Source: an uncultured Faecalibacterium sp.
GTDB lineage: Bacteria > Bacillota > Clostridia > Oscillospirales > Ruminococcaceae
Assembly: GCA_934525735.1 (NCBI GenBank)
Contig: CAKSZM010000051.1
Coordinates: 1 to 13,388, forward strand
Direction: 5' to 3'
Length of the DNA: 13,388 nucleotides
Shown here piece after piece: positions 13,180 through 13,388 of the stretch. A program made the position numbers and the translations under genes. A model generated the notes under the pieces. The model was not told where the DNA came from. It worked only from the letters and a program-made list of their open reading frames with translations, and did no database searches. Position 1 is the first letter of the stretch; every line of letters starts with the position of its first letter.

Positions 13180-13388
13180 ATGGGTAAGACAACAGGATTT
13201 ATCGATTATGCGCGTAAGACCAGCACGGATGTGCCGCCGCTGGAGCGCATGGAAAACTTCAACGAATTTCACGTCTGGCTCTCCCGCGAGGAGCAGCAGA
13301 CCCAGGCGGCGCGCTGCATGGACTGCGGCGTCCCCTTCTGCCAGGCGGGCATGATGATCGGCGGCATGGCCTCCGGCTGCCCGCTGAA
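13180..13388 (+). CDS. gltD: Glutamate synthase small (beta) subunit, 5' part only
   Basis: The first 69 codons of the NADPH-oxidising, FAD-containing partner of GltB are present; the window ends inside the gene. The N-terminus MGKTTGFIDYAR and the 4Fe-4S ligand cysteines C46, C49, C54 and C67 in RCMDCGVPFC and SGCPL are typical of GltD and its relatives. The ATG at 13180 has AAGGAGGG overlapping the gltB stop codon, and the 13-base gap argues for co-transcription and coupled translation with gltB. The nucleotide-binding domains lie beyond the window. The N-terminal motif is also shared with related NADPH:acceptor oxidoreductases, but the position after gltB makes gltD by far the best call. 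Confidence 0.95.
   Translation, partial: MGKTTGFIDYARKTSTDVPPLERMENFNEFHVWLSREEQQTQAARCMDCGVPFCQAGMMIGGMASGCPL

Overview
The window looks like the chromosome of an anaerobic Gram-positive gut bacterium of the class Clostridia. Ruminococcaceae/Oscillospiraceae, for example Faecalibacterium or a close relative, is the best guess. This rests on strong SD sites (GGAGG type), GC-rich codon use, an oxygen-sensitive hybrid-cluster protein, an LPXTG wall-anchored protein and the style of the surface-protein repeats. Genus is an inference, because no rRNA or marker search was possible.

Layout, left to right. (1) A perfect hairpin terminator (1-40) closes an unseen upstream gene. (2) hcp (167-1750, +) encodes the hybrid cluster protein and ends at a strong, probably bidirectional terminator (1777-1824). 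(3) A 929-residue secreted repeat protein lies on the minus strand (4664-1875). It has a signal peptide, a three-copy acidic/Gln-rich tandem repeat, many GAGIG-type glycine coils and Cys-rich repeats, with no visible wall anchor. Its promoter carries a run of eight G (C on the + strand) between the -35 and -10 boxes. (4) A 650-base divergent intergenic region holds two opposed promoters and several hairpins but no convincing gene. (5) A 995-residue plus-strand surface protein (5321-8308) has a signal peptide, a beta-helix, two Cna-B-like domains with isopeptide triads, a Pro-rich wall spacer and an LPQTG sorting signal. (6) Its terminator (8337-8392) is followed by a clear promoter and then, unexpectedly, a strong intrinsic terminator placed between that promoter and the next start codon. 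(7) gltB (8631-13166, +), the large subunit of glutamate synthase, is followed 13 bases later by the start of gltD, which runs off the window.

How the parts fit. gltB and gltD form an operon for ammonia assimilation: glutamine plus 2-oxoglutarate plus reductant gives two glutamates. hcp deals with nitrosative stress (NO or hydroxylamine) and is a separate transcription unit. The two large divergent surface-protein genes between these housekeeping genes look like an accessory cell-surface module: large, repetitive, and in part visibly poorer in GC than gltB.

The most interesting points are regulatory: a possible phase-variable promoter driving the glycine-repeat surface protein, and a probable transcription attenuator in the gltBD leader. 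I found no CRISPR array, tRNA, rRNA, insertion sequence, phage gene or defence system.
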